From NCBI GenBank assembly GCA_002783525.1, contig PFGS01000204.1, forward strand, positions 1 to 7,739: a DNA stretch of 7,739 nt, given 5' to 3'. Below, piece after piece: positions 1 through 7,322 of the stretch (position 1 is the stretch's first letter; each line of letters starts with the position of its first letter). This stretch comes from Ignavibacteriales bacterium CG12_big_fil_rev_8_21_14_0_65_30_8. Lineage in GTDB: Bacteria > Bacteroidota > Ignavibacteria > Ignavibacteriales > Ignavibacteriaceae. Under the pieces are notes generated by a model, which did not search any database, was not told the origin of the DNA, and saw only the letters and a program-made list of their open reading frames with translations. The position numbers and the translations under genes are program-made.

Positions 1-625
1 TTGTTGTAGTATTGGAGAATCTTGAGACACTTACATAGCCAATATTTTTTCCTATCATTAAATGAGTATCAACTGAATAAAGGGGAATTTTATCTCTGGT
101 AATTGTATACTCAATTGGTTTTTCAATTCCATATCTTAAAATTGTTACCTTTACTTTTGTCCCGGCATCTCCTCTTAGTTTTTCTCTAACCTGTTCATTT
201 GTGATTCCAATTGCAGTTTTATCTTCAATTTTTATAATTCTATCGCCTGATAATATTCCCAGTTGTTCGCTTGGTCCCCCGGTAATTGGAGCCACAACTG
301 TTAAAGTATCATCAACAATCTGGAATTCTATACCAATACCTTCGAAATTACCCCGAAAAGATTCTTCAACTGATTTAAGCCTTCCTGCATCAATATAAAC
401 ACTATGAGGGTCTAGATCATTTAACATACCTGTAATTGCAGATTCAACTAACTTTGGTGTATCAACCTTTTCTACATAATTATTTTGAGTGATTTTAAGA
501 ATGTCGCTTATTTTTTCAATGCTGTCGTGAAGAGTATCACTTGAAAATAATTCTTGAAATTGTATGCCAATTACTATTCCAACTGTTAAAAGTAAAATAC
601 CAATTGGTAATCTTAAATTTTTCAT
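1..625 (-). CDS. S41 family C-terminal processing peptidase (CtpA/Prc-like), N-terminal part, cut by window edge
   Basis: Translating the minus strand from the ATG at 625-623 gives 208 codons that run off the window at position 1. Residues 5-20 form a hydrophobic segment after MKNLR, so this is a signal peptide or membrane anchor placing the protease outside the cytoplasm. Residues 46-77 (TQNNYVEKVD ... LNDLDPHSVYID) match the conserved N-terminal region of S41 peptidases. Residues about 95-178 are a PDZ domain, with FEGIGIEF at its start and LSGDRIIKIED in the middle. The protease domain begins near residue 195 (IGYVSVSRFSNTT). The catalytic Ser/Lys pair lies beyond the edge, so activity cannot be judged. 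The family cleaves proteins near their C-termini in the periplasm, with PDZ-mediated substrate recognition. No clear Shine-Dalgarno site precedes the ATG. The gene lies 10 nt after the Wzi-like gene, so co-transcription is likely. The family call is firm; the specific substrate is unknown. Confidence 0.93.
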   Translation of the reverse strand, partial: MKNLRLPIGILLLTVGIVIGIQFQELFSSDTLHDSIEKISDILKITQNNYVEKVDTPKLVESAITGMLNDLDPHSVYIDAGRLKSVEESFRGNFEGIGIEFQIVDDTLTVVAPITGGPSEQLGILSGDRIIKIEDKTAIGITNEQVREKLRGDAGTKVKVTILRYGIEKPIEYTITRDKIPLYSVDTHLMIGKNIGYVSVSRFSNTTT

Positions 626-635
626 TATAAAACCA

Positions 636-2336
636 TTAAAGTAAAAATAAAATTATTAAATATGCTTCTAAAATTTTGTTGTGTACAAAATTCTGAAGTG
701 ATTGATTAGAATAGCTTACAAATCCTTTTATAAAATAATTATTAAATGGTTCGTAAGACATACTTAGACTAAACTTTCTTGTATATTCCCTATCACCTGC
801 TAAAAACTTTGCATCAAAGTTGTCATTTTGTCTGTGACCAACTAGAATATCACCACCAACATTTTCTTTAACAGAACCATCCGGATTAAGCAGGTTTGCA
901 CCATGAATATAATATGTAAACATTCCAGTGAGTAACAATCTATTTGTAAATCTATAATTTAATTGAGTTAGAAACAATTCACTGTTTGGTTCCATAAAAG
1001 AAGCTAAACCAAATTCATCATTTGTGAATTTATTTTTCCTAATTCTATTTGTATATACATATGGGTCAATCCTTACATATTGAAACTGTATATCTAATGG
1101 AATTTTTTTATAAAGTAGATTAGAAACGAATCCAGCAGAAATTATAAACTGATTTCCCCAATACGGAGAACCTATTTTAGATAATTCAATATCATCCATC
1201 AATATTGTAGAATAAAATTTTAATCCTTTGATAGATTTATTATTAATATCTATTATCACCATTGAATTATCCCTATCCTTGTTATTATTCTGTGCTGTTT
1301 TGTACAGAATAAAAGGATTTACATAATTCAGATCAATTCCTCTGTCCCCGTAAATAATTATTTCACCTGCTCCAATGTTAAAATCGTCAGAAAAATTAAA
1401 ACCAATTCTATGATATCCAATATATTTATCTGTAATTGTTTTTATTTCTCCTTGTATTGAATCAAAAGCAGTGGTTGTTTGTCCTAAAAGTTTACCGTGA
1501 AAATAAGAGACTTCAACAGATTTATAGTGCATTCTAAGAGATAAATTATCAAAAATTGGAGCATTATTACCTAAAACTATTTTTTCCGGACCATATCCGA
1601 TATTTATTCTATCTCTACCAAATTTGAATTTTACATAGTCAAAATCTGCAGTTAAATAACCTGCAGTAGTAATATCAAAAGTTCCAAAATTGCTATACTT
1701 AAAATTATAATTAAGGTCTTGCCTGGATCTAGTTGCAGCTCTTTCACCAAACACGGTTCCGTTTCCACCACGATAAAAGAAACCAAATTTATCAAAGAAT
1801 GAACCACGAATTTGAAATTGGAGTTGTAAAATTGATGCACTATTTGATATTGAAGTAATTGAGTTTCTATCTAAAATATTTTGAATTTGACCGGTTGAAT
1901 TAAAGAATAAACTGATATTTTTTTCTTTGTCAGTAATAAAATATAAATACTTTTGCTCATCCGATAAAAAATCAAAATTATCGCCATCAATTAATTTTAT
2001 TGAATGTTTTACAGTACCATGAACTTCATTTTCAAATTCTACTATATAATCAACAAGTAATTTTTTATCTGATCTATCTAATTCATCAATAGTCGGAATA
2101 AGTTGTTTTAAATAATTTCCAATATCTCCCCTTGTTTTGGGAATTTCTAAAGAATTATATCTTTCTAACAATTGGAGGGATTCCATTCTTTCTAAAAAAC
2201 TATATACAGAATTATCTGAAAGAACATATTCTGTCTGCGCAATATTAGTTTTACAGAAGCCAAAGAATAGTATTAGAAATAATAAAATTCTTAAGTTTTT
2301 GCTTTTTCTATCTTTAATTAGATACTTTTTATTCAA
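636..2336 (-). CDS. Wzi-like outer-membrane beta-barrel protein (capsule assembly family)
   Basis: This 566-residue protein has a basic N-terminus and a hydrophobic stretch (about residues 15-28), followed by a likely signal cleavage near NIAQ (31-34). Residues 43-105 form a short helical region (VYSFLERMESLQLLERY, then PKTRGDIGNYL), a pattern I associate with Wzi-like proteins of this bacterial group. From about residue 165 onward, alternating aromatic/polar segments look like beta strands of an outer-membrane barrel. Wzi-type signatures are FKFGRDRINIGYGPEK (237-252), NAPIFDNLSLR (258-268), NPFILYK (340-346) and DDIELSKIGSPYWGNQF (381-397). Wzi proteins help anchor or assemble surface polysaccharide; that role is inferred from resemblance only. 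The last residues (ILEAYLIILFLL) are plausible as the closing strand. The start is TTG at 2336: an in-frame TAA lies at 2357-2355 and no ATG occurs before residue 51, which is past the signal peptide. No Shine-Dalgarno site is visible. It could instead be another porin-like barrel. Confidence 0.72.
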   Translation of the reverse strand: MNKKYLIKDRKSKNLRILLFLILFFGFCKTNIAQTEYVLSDNSVYSFLERMESLQLLERYNSLEIPKTRGDIGNYLKQLIPTIDELDRSDKKLLVDYIVEFENEVHGTVKHSIKLIDGDNFDFLSDEQKYLYFITDKEKNISLFFNSTGQIQNILDRNSITSISNSASILQLQFQIRGSFFDKFGFFYRGGNGTVFGERAATRSRQDLNYNFKYSNFGTFDITTAGYLTADFDYVKFKFGRDRINIGYGPEKIVLGNNAPIFDNLSLRMHYKSVEVSYFHGKLLGQTTTAFDSIQGEIKTITDKYIGYHRIGFNFSDDFNIGAGEIIIYGDRGIDLNYVNPFILYKTAQNNNKDRDNSMVIIDINNKSIKGLKFYSTILMDDIELSKIGSPYWGNQFIISAGFVSNLLYKKIPLDIQFQYVRIDPYVYTNRIRKNKFTNDEFGLASFMEPNSELFLTQLNYRFTNRLLLTGMFTYYIHGANLLNPDGSVKENVGGDILVGHRQNDNFDAKFLAGDREYTRKFSLSMSYEPFNNYFIKGFVSYSNQSLQNFVHNKILEAYLIILFLL

Positions 2337-2400
2337 TAATTTATATATAAATATTTATTATAAATAATTACAAGATTTAATTAAACTATGACATTATATA

Positions 2401-3906
2401 TTATTTTGTAATATTCTTCATCTGTGGAAAGAATATTACATCTCTTATCGATGTTTGATTTGTTAAAAGCATAACAAGTCTATCTATTCCAATTCCTAAG
2501 CCTGCGGTTGGTGGCATACCATATTCTAACGCTCGAATAAAATCATTATCAATTTGATGAGCTTCTTCATCACCTTCTGCTTTAAATCTGGCTTGTTCAT
2601 CAAATCTTTTCTTTTGATCAATCGGATCATTTAATTCTGAAAATGCGTTGCATATTTCTCTCCCGGCAACGTATCCCTCAAATCTTTCAACAACACCTTC
2701 AATATTTCTATGCTTTTTAGCCAAAGGAGAAAGTTCAACTGGATAATCAATTACAAAAGATGGTTCAATTAACTCAGGTTGTATTGCAATAGAAAATATT
2801 TCATCTATAAGTTTAGCTTTTCCATTTATCTCAGAAATGTCACAGCCCAATTTTTTAGCTGTGTCTTTCAGAGTTTTTTCATCAGCATTTAATACATTTA
2901 CACCCGTTTTCTGTTCAATAGCTTCAATCATTGAAACTCTTTTCCATTTGGGCGCAAAATCAATGTTCATTCCGTCATAATTAAATTTAGTTTTTCCAAA
3001 TACATTTTCACAAATATTTAAGATCATTTTTTCTACAAACGACATCATCCAATTATAATCTTTAAAAGGAACGTATAATTCCATCATTGTAAATTCCGGA
3101 TTATGTGTTTTATCCATTCCTTCATTTCTAAAATCCTTTGAAATTTCGAAGACACCATTAAATCCACCGACAATTAATCTTTTAAGATATAATTCATCCG
3201 CAATTCTTAAATATAACTCAGTATCTAATGCATTATGATGTGTCACAAATGGTTTTGCAGCAGCTCCACCGTAAAGAGGCTGCAATATTGGAGTTTCAAC
3301 TTCCAAATAACCGTTGTCCTCTAAAAATCTTCTCATTGCTGAAGTAATTTTACTTCTAAGTACAAATACATCTCTTACTTCAGGGTTTACTATTAGATCA
3401 ACATATCTTTGTCTGTATCTTAATTCTATATCAGCAAACTGATCGTGAATTACTATATTGCCCTCTTCATCAACTGTTTCCTTTGAAATTGGAAGAGGTC
3501 TTAGTGATTTTGTTAAAAGAGTTAAATTAGTAACATGAACTGATATCTCACCTGTTTTGGTTTTAAAAGTGTAACCTTCAACACCTATTATATCTCCAAT
3601 ATCCATTAATTTAAAAGCAGTATATTGTTCTTTTATATCATCTTTGCGTAGATAAATTTGTATCCTTCCAAATTCATCCTGAATATGTGCGAATGAAGCT
3701 TTACCCATTTTACGCAATGCCATAATTCTACCGGCAATTTTAACTTCTTTTTTTTCATCGTCAACAAATTCATCTTTAATCTTTTTTGAATTTGAAGTAA
3801 TATCAAACTCATAAGCAAAAGTCTCAATGCCTCTTGATCTAAGCTCTGTTAATTCATCTTTTCTTCTTTTGATCAAAACATTTAAATCATTTTGATTATT
3901 GTCCAC
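2401..3906 (-). CDS. lysS: Lysyl-tRNA synthetase, class II
   Basis: This cytosolic enzyme charges tRNA-Lys with lysine using ATP. At 501 residues it has the usual length for bacterial class II LysRS. The N-terminal OB-fold that binds the anticodon covers about residues 54-130 (VKIAGRIMALRKMGKASFAH). The class II catalytic core follows: motif 1 around 185-206 ending in ETP, the LysRS-typical YGGAAAKPF at 212-220, motif 2 with FRNEGMDKTHNPEFTMMELY at 259-278, and motif 3 with GLGIGIDRLVMLL at 469-481. The OB-fold rules out an EpmA-type truncated paralog. The start is GTG, chosen because a strong GGAGG (3915-3911) lies 4 nt upstream and the next in-frame ATG is residue 63, inside the OB-fold. 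The gene follows the pseudouridine synthase by 22 nt, so it is probably the last housekeeping gene of the trpS operon. It ends in TAA. I see nothing missing or odd in the catalytic motifs. Confidence 0.98.
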   Translation of the reverse strand: MDNNQNDLNVLIKRRKDELTELRSRGIETFAYEFDITSNSKKIKDEFVDDEKKEVKIAGRIMALRKMGKASFAHIQDEFGRIQIYLRKDDIKEQYTAFKLMDIGDIIGVEGYTFKTKTGEISVHVTNLTLLTKSLRPLPISKETVDEEGNIVIHDQFADIELRYRQRYVDLIVNPEVRDVFVLRSKITSAMRRFLEDNGYLEVETPILQPLYGGAAAKPFVTHHNALDTELYLRIADELYLKRLIVGGFNGVFEISKDFRNEGMDKTHNPEFTMMELYVPFKDYNWMMSFVEKMILNICENVFGKTKFNYDGMNIDFAPKWKRVSMIEAIEQKTGVNVLNADEKTLKDTAKKLGCDISEINGKAKLIDEIFSIAIQPELIEPSFVIDYPVELSPLAKKHRNIEGVVERFEGYVAGREICNAFSELNDPIDQKKRFDEQARFKAEGDEEAHQIDNDFIRALEYGMPPTAGLGIGIDRLVMLLTNQTSIRDVIFFPQMKNITK

Positions 3907-3915
3907 TTAGCCTCC
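3907..3915 (-). promoter_or_regulatory. Shine-Dalgarno site that sets the GTG start of lysS
   Basis: On the minus strand the sequence reads GGAGG-CTAA-GTG, a near-perfect anti-16S match 4 nt before the start codon. It decides the start of lysS, which has no ATG at its N-terminus. It stands out because trpS, the Wzi-like gene and the S41 gene in this window have A/T-rich leaders without a clear GGAGG. Confidence 0.8.
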
Positions 3916-3928
3916 GAAAATTCAAATT

Positions 3929-4630
3929 TTAATTATAATTTTTATAAATTGATTTAATTTCTTCACTTGTAATTTTTCTAAATTTGCCAACTGGGATATC
4001 GGCTATAAATCCGCCAAATAATTTTCTATCTAATTCTAAGACATTATATCCTAAAACTTTGAACATATCTTTTACAAAATGATTTCTTCCCTCAACTGCT
4101 GTAACTTCAACTAAATGAGTTTTTTTAATATTGGGAAAATTTATTTTTTCAAATTTTCCTTTTCTTCCTTTTATATATACACCACTTAGTAATTTTTGTT
4201 CATCATCTTTAGTTAAATCTCTACTTAGTTTAACAGAATAAACTTTCTTTATCTTATGTTTTGGGTGTGTAAGTAAATTTGAAAAATCGCCGTCGTTTGT
4301 TAAAATTAAAACACCGGTTGTATTATAATCTAATCTACCAACCGGAAATATTTTTTCATTAGTATTTACAATATCAACAACGGTCTTTCTGTTTTTTTCA
4401 TCTTTTGTGGATGTTATAACCCCTTTTGGTTTATTCATTAAATAATAGATGTGTCTTTTAGGTTTGATCTTTTCACCATCGACAGAAACTTCATCTTTTG
4501 AGTCATCTATTTTACAAGAAAGTTCAATAACTGTTTTATTATTTACACTCACTCTTCCTTCAACAATAAACTTCTCTGCATTTCTTCTGGAACATAAGCC
4601 GCTATCGGCAATATATTTATTCAGCCTCAT
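3929..4630 (-). CDS. rluB: 23S rRNA pseudouridine synthase, RsuA/RluB/E/F family (RluB-like)
   Basis: The enzyme isomerises a uridine in 23S rRNA to pseudouridine. The protein begins with an S4 RNA-binding domain (MRLNKYIADSGLCSRRNAEK, then FIVEGRVSVNN), followed by the catalytic domain with YLMNKPKGVITS and the active-site motif FPVGRLDYNTTGVLILTNDG, whose Asp in GRLD is the family's catalytic residue. The length, about 233 residues, is normal. I chose the ATG at 4630 because MRLNKY is the conserved family start; ATGs at 4636 and 4648 are in frame and would add 2 or 6 residues. With the 4630 start the gene overlaps the end of scpB by 14 nt, implying coupled translation. Next to scpA-scpB, RluB is the most common assignment, but the exact target uridine cannot be read from sequence. 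The C-terminal motif reads EGRNHFVKDMF where many relatives have EGRNRQVRRMF. Confidence 0.94.
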   Translation of the reverse strand: MRLNKYIADSGLCSRRNAEKFIVEGRVSVNNKTVIELSCKIDDSKDEVSVDGEKIKPKRHIYYLMNKPKGVITSTKDEKNRKTVVDIVNTNEKIFPVGRLDYNTTGVLILTNDGDFSNLLTHPKHKIKKVYSVKLSRDLTKDDEQKLLSGVYIKGRKGKFEKINFPNIKKTHLVEVTAVEGRNHFVKDMFKVLGYNVLELDRKLFGGFIADIPVGKFRKITSEEIKSIYKNYN

Positions 4631-5270
4631 TATCATTGCTCGTTTCATCTGCAGTTTCTTTTTCTACTTCTTCTTCTATAGCATTCATCATTATTTTTCT
4701 CTTTTGTTCAAGGAAATCTTCATCTTGCATAATCTCTTCTATTTCTCTTGGTTTTGGCATGTCAGCAAGGCTATTCAAGGCAAAATATTTTAGAAACTCT
4801 TTAGTAGTTTTATATAATAGAGGTCTTCCTACAGTTTCAGATCTGCCAGAAATATTTATCAATTTTTTATCGAGCAAAGTACTAAGCATATAATCACAAT
4901 TTACACCTCTGATAGATTCTAACTCAGGTTTTGTGATTGGCTGCTTGTAAGCTATTATAGACAGCGTTTCAAGTGCAGCCTGGCTTAATCTTCTTTTACT
5001 TTTTTCTAAAGTTAGGAATCCGATATAATTTGCATATTCTTCTCTTGTAGCAAAAATATATCCTTCAGCAATCTTTTTGATTAAAAAAGCTCTGTTCTCT
5101 TGCTCGTAATTACTATTAAGTGATTCAACACTTTTTTCAATATCTTCTTCTGTAATTTTAATTTCATCCCCGTCAATACCTTTAATTGTTTTTATCAATT
5201 CGGCAGCCGGCACAACATCATCTGAAGAAAATATTAATGCTTCAATTATTGATTTGTATATTTGATCCAT
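4617..5270 (-). CDS. scpB: Segregation and condensation protein B (ScpB)
   Basis: ScpB is the winged-helix (kite) subunit of the bacterial SMC-ScpA-ScpB condensin. It binds ScpA as a dimer and supports chromosome compaction and segregation. The 217-residue protein starts with the typical KSIIEALIFSSDD (6-18). The signature LSQAALETLSIIAYKQPIT lies at 95-113, followed by ELESIRGVN (116-124) and then GRSETVGRPLLYKTT (142-156) before FLKYFALNSL. Together these cover both winged-helix units. The last 20 or so residues are strongly acidic (EEEVEKETADETSNDNEAE), a disordered tail common in ScpB but variable in sequence. The ATG start lies inside the scpA 3' end (29-nt overlap), with AGAAG directly upstream. 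The tail coding sequence overlaps the start region of the downstream pseudouridine synthase gene. It ends in TAA. Confidence 0.96.
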   Translation of the reverse strand: MDQIYKSIIEALIFSSDDVVPAAELIKTIKGIDGDEIKITEEDIEKSVESLNSNYEQENRAFLIKKIAEGYIFATREEYANYIGFLTLEKSKRRLSQAALETLSIIAYKQPITKPELESIRGVNCDYMLSTLLDKKLINISGRSETVGRPLLYKTTKEFLKYFALNSLADMPKPREIEEIMQDEDFLEQKRKIMMNAIEEEVEKETADETSNDNEAE

Positions 5271-5988
5271 CTTCTAATTTATAAATTATAAAATCATTAA
5301 ATCCATCTGAAATTTTTAATCCTATTTTACCGATTTTTGTTAATTCAAGTAACGCAATAAAAGTAATAACAATTCTTATTTTTTCGTGCATATCAGAAAC
5401 TAATTTAATAAATGAAACTTCAGCTTCTTTTAACAAATTATCTAATATATACATAATTTGTTCATCAATTGTAATGTTTATTTTTTTAACTTCGTGTGTT
5501 ACTTCAGGCTTTAGATTGTCAATTGCAATTCTAAATACTTTTGCAAGATCAAAAATAGTTATGTCCTTAAGCAAAGTATCAAATTCAGGCGGAGCAACTT
5601 TAAAATCTTCCTTAAAATTTCCTCTAAATGATAATTTCCTTTGGTTAGATTCCATATATGAAAGTTCATCTGTAAGTTCTTTGTATCTTTTATATTCCAA
5701 TAAAGCTTGAACCAATTCATTCCTAGGATCAATTTCTCCACCCCTTTCATCAACTTCTCTCGGTAAAAGCATTCTTACTTTTATACGCATTAAAGTTGAA
5801 GCCATAAGAATAAAATCCCCCGCAGTTTCCAGATCAAGCATTTTAATTAGATTAACATATTCTAAAAACTCTTTTGTAATTTTTGAAATAGGTATATCAT
5901 AAATATCCAGTTCGTCTCTTTTTATAAAAAAGAGAAGAAGATCTAAGGGACCTTCGAAATGATCTAATTTTATTTTGTAAATACTCAT
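5242..5988 (-). CDS. scpA: Segregation and condensation protein A (ScpA, kleisin)
   Basis: ScpA is the kleisin that bridges the two SMC heads and recruits the ScpB dimer. The 248-residue protein has the diagnostic N-terminal SMC-neck-binding helix region FEGPLDLLLFFIKRDELDIY (11-30), followed by DIPISKITKEFLEYV (31-45) and LETAGDFILMASTLMRIKVR (53-72). The middle part (about 80-170) is a low-conservation linker where ScpB would bind. The C-terminal winged helix that contacts the SMC head cap is seen in IRIVITFIALLELTKIGKIG (204-223) and FNDFIIYKLED (230-240). Start and stop overlap trpS as ATGA (5988-5985), a classic translational-coupling arrangement, with TTAGG just upstream. It ends in TGA inside scpB. 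No SMC gene lies in this window. Confidence 0.96.
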   Translation of the reverse strand: MSIYKIKLDHFEGPLDLLLFFIKRDELDIYDIPISKITKEFLEYVNLIKMLDLETAGDFILMASTLMRIKVRMLLPREVDERGGEIDPRNELVQALLEYKRYKELTDELSYMESNQRKLSFRGNFKEDFKVAPPEFDTLLKDITIFDLAKVFRIAIDNLKPEVTHEVKKINITIDEQIMYILDNLLKEAEVSFIKLVSDMHEKIRIVITFIALLELTKIGKIGLKISDGFNDFIIYKLEDGSNIQINN

Positions 5989-6965
5989 CCTAATTTCATT
6001 TTGCTTCTAACTTCAGCCATAGTTTCTGAAGCAGCTTTTTTACCCCTTACTTCCCCGTCTGCTAAAATATCTTTAACAATATTGATATTCTTTTCATAAT
6101 ATTTTCTTTTTTCAAGAATAGGTTCTAAGAATTCTGATATTTTACTAGCACAATTCTTTTTGCAGTCAAAACAACCAAGTTCTCCACTTCTGCATCCTTT
6201 GGCTACTTCTTCTAATTCAGTTTGATTGAATTTTGAATGGTAAGAAAATACAACACAAATTTCCGGTCTACCAGGATCACCTTTTCTTACTTTTTGTGGG
6301 TCTGTAACTGCTTTTTTTAATTTTGTCATAACAGTTTCCGGATCATCTGCAAGAAGAATAGTGTTGTTCAATGATTTACTCATCTTTGCAACACCGTCTA
6401 ATCCCGGGAGTCTGGCAAACTTTGTAAGTAATGGTTTAGGCTCCGGAAAAACTTCACCATATTGATTGTTAAATTTTCTGGCAATTTCTCTTGAAATTTC
6501 AACGTGTGAAACCTGATCTTCTCCCACAGGTACAAAATTACCCATATATAATAAAATGTCTGCTGTCTGAAGTACAGGATAACCAAGATGACCGTAAATA
6601 ACATTATCTATATTCAAATCTCTAACTTGATCTTTTAATGTTGGATTTCTTTCAAGTCTGTTTACAGTTATCAGCATACTAAAAATTAAATGCAACTCTG
6701 TATGTTCTTTAATTTGCGATTGACGAAACATCGGGCTTTTTTTAGGATCGAGTCCAACAGCAAGCCAATCAATTAGCATATTAATAGAATCATCATAAAT
6801 TGAATCTGAATTTAGATTTGTTGTTAAGGCATGGTAATCAGCAATTAGATGATAACTCTCATATTCATCCTGCAGTTTTACCCAATTTTCCAGTGCGCCG
6901 ACATAGTGTCCCAAATGCAATTTTCCCGTAGGACGCATTCCGCTAAGTATTCTTTTTTTCTGCAT
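5985..6965 (-). CDS. trpS: Tryptophanyl-tRNA synthetase with iron-sulfur-type cysteine motif
   Basis: This class I aminoacyl-tRNA synthetase joins tryptophan to tRNA-Trp in the cytosol. The 326-residue length is typical. The Rossmann core opens with ILSGMRPTGKLHLGHYVGA (6-24), whose HLGH is the HIGH signature; the second signature is AKMSKSLNN (193-201). Other family blocks are LQTADILLYMGNFVPVGEDQ (132-151) and ADYHALT (42-48). Before the C-terminal helical domain there is a Cys cluster: C237, C258, C265 and C268 (C-x20-C-x6-C-x2-C) plus C272. A very similar pattern binds a [4Fe-4S] cluster near the tRNA anticodon site in the Thermotoga maritima enzyme. The ATG at 6965 begins right at the conserved core; the leader is A-rich without a Shine-Dalgarno site. 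It is the first gene of the scpA-scpB-rluB-lysS unit and ends in TGA overlapping scpA. Confidence 0.98.
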   Translation of the reverse strand: MQKKRILSGMRPTGKLHLGHYVGALENWVKLQDEYESYHLIADYHALTTNLNSDSIYDDSINMLIDWLAVGLDPKKSPMFRQSQIKEHTELHLIFSMLITVNRLERNPTLKDQVRDLNIDNVIYGHLGYPVLQTADILLYMGNFVPVGEDQVSHVEISREIARKFNNQYGEVFPEPKPLLTKFARLPGLDGVAKMSKSLNNTILLADDPETVMTKLKKAVTDPQKVRKGDPGRPEICVVFSYHSKFNQTELEEVAKGCRSGELGCFDCKKNCASKISEFLEPILEKRKYYEKNINIVKDILADGEVRGKKAASETMAEVRSKMKLG

Positions 6966-7010
6966 TTACAAATTGTTTTTAATTTAAATTCTAAAATAAT
7001 TATTAATAGA

Positions 7011-7040
7011 ATAATATGCTTATATATTTGCATATAACAA
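7011..7040 (-). promoter_or_regulatory. Possible promoter of the trpS operon
   Basis: On the minus strand TTGTTA (7040-7035) and TATTAT (7016-7011) are separated by 18 nt and lie about 45-75 nt before the trpS ATG. This resembles a sigma-70 -35/-10 pair. The region is so AT-rich that such matches arise by chance, and Bacteroidota-type sigma factors prefer TAnnTTTG, which I do not find on this strand here. The call is weak and rests mainly on position: this is the only upstream space of a five-gene unit. Confidence 0.22.
7023..7030 (+). promoter_or_regulatory. Possible Bacteroidota-type -7 box ahead of the plus-strand relic
   Basis: TATATTTG matches the TAnnTTTG -7 consensus known from Bacteroidota promoters. 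It points toward the T9SS relic, about 75-80 nt before that gene's Shine-Dalgarno-like site. No TTG at the expected -33 distance is present, so this is only a suggestion. Confidence 0.15.
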
Positions 7041-7102
7041 AATACTAGATTTTTTAACTTTCTTTTTTGAAAAGAAGCAAATATTTTTATTATAAATTAA
7101 AT

Positions 7103-7109
7103 AGAGGGG
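7103..7109 (+). promoter_or_regulatory. Shine-Dalgarno-like site of the broken T9SS cargo gene
   Basis: AGAGGGG lies 6 nt before codon 7116-7118 (GAG), directly ahead of a signal-peptide reading frame. Its spacing is right for a start at 7116, where a GTG would need only one base change from the GAG now present. The purine-rich site in an otherwise A/T-rich leader supports a former translation start here. Confidence 0.45.
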
Positions 7110-7322
7110 TTTAAAGAGAAAAAGTTTCTCATTTTAATATTTTTTTTAAGTCATTTCTTGGTTACTCTCAAAATAAATCTAAAATCTTACATCCTTCAAA
7201 TAAAAAAGACTTTTTTGAATTTGCAACACTCAAAAAGTATTGTAGATGCTATCTTAAATGAACACAATGCAAATAACTTAAGCACTAACAAGTTCCTCGT
7301 AACTGAAATATTATGTAAAAGT

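Larger units (their letters stand above)
6966..7102. other. Divergent intergenic region between trpS and the plus-strand relic
   Basis: This very AT-rich stretch has no coding frame I can support. It contains the candidate promoter sites listed separately and a small inverted repeat (TTCTTTT at 7060-7066, AAAAGAA at 7070-7076). From here to the right edge of the window there is no intact gene. Confidence 0.6.

Noticed and set aside
201..398. Plus-strand open frame of 65 codons at the left edge
   Set aside because: It lies opposite the conserved PDZ region of the S41 peptidase, which explains the sequence fully on the minus strand.
2337..2400. Promoter (TTGTAA then TTATAT) or terminator between lysS and the barrel gene
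   Set aside because: The matches are weak in nearly pure A/T sequence, would leave a very short leader, and no GC-bearing hairpin with a T-tract is present.
4449..4793. Plus-strand open frames opposite rluB/scpB (also opposite scpA at 5474-5710 and opposite the barrel gene at 2137-2367)
   Set aside because: They are antisense to well-identified genes, resemble no family I recognise, and have low-complexity Ser/Phe/Ile-rich translations typical of reverse-strand shadows.
7060..7076. Inverted repeat TTCTTTT-TTG-AAAAGAA as a terminator or operator
   Set aside because: The stem is only A/T-rich with one G-C pair, has a 3-nt loop, no adequate T-tract after it, and no gene ends here on either strand. 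It is expected by chance in such AT-rich DNA.
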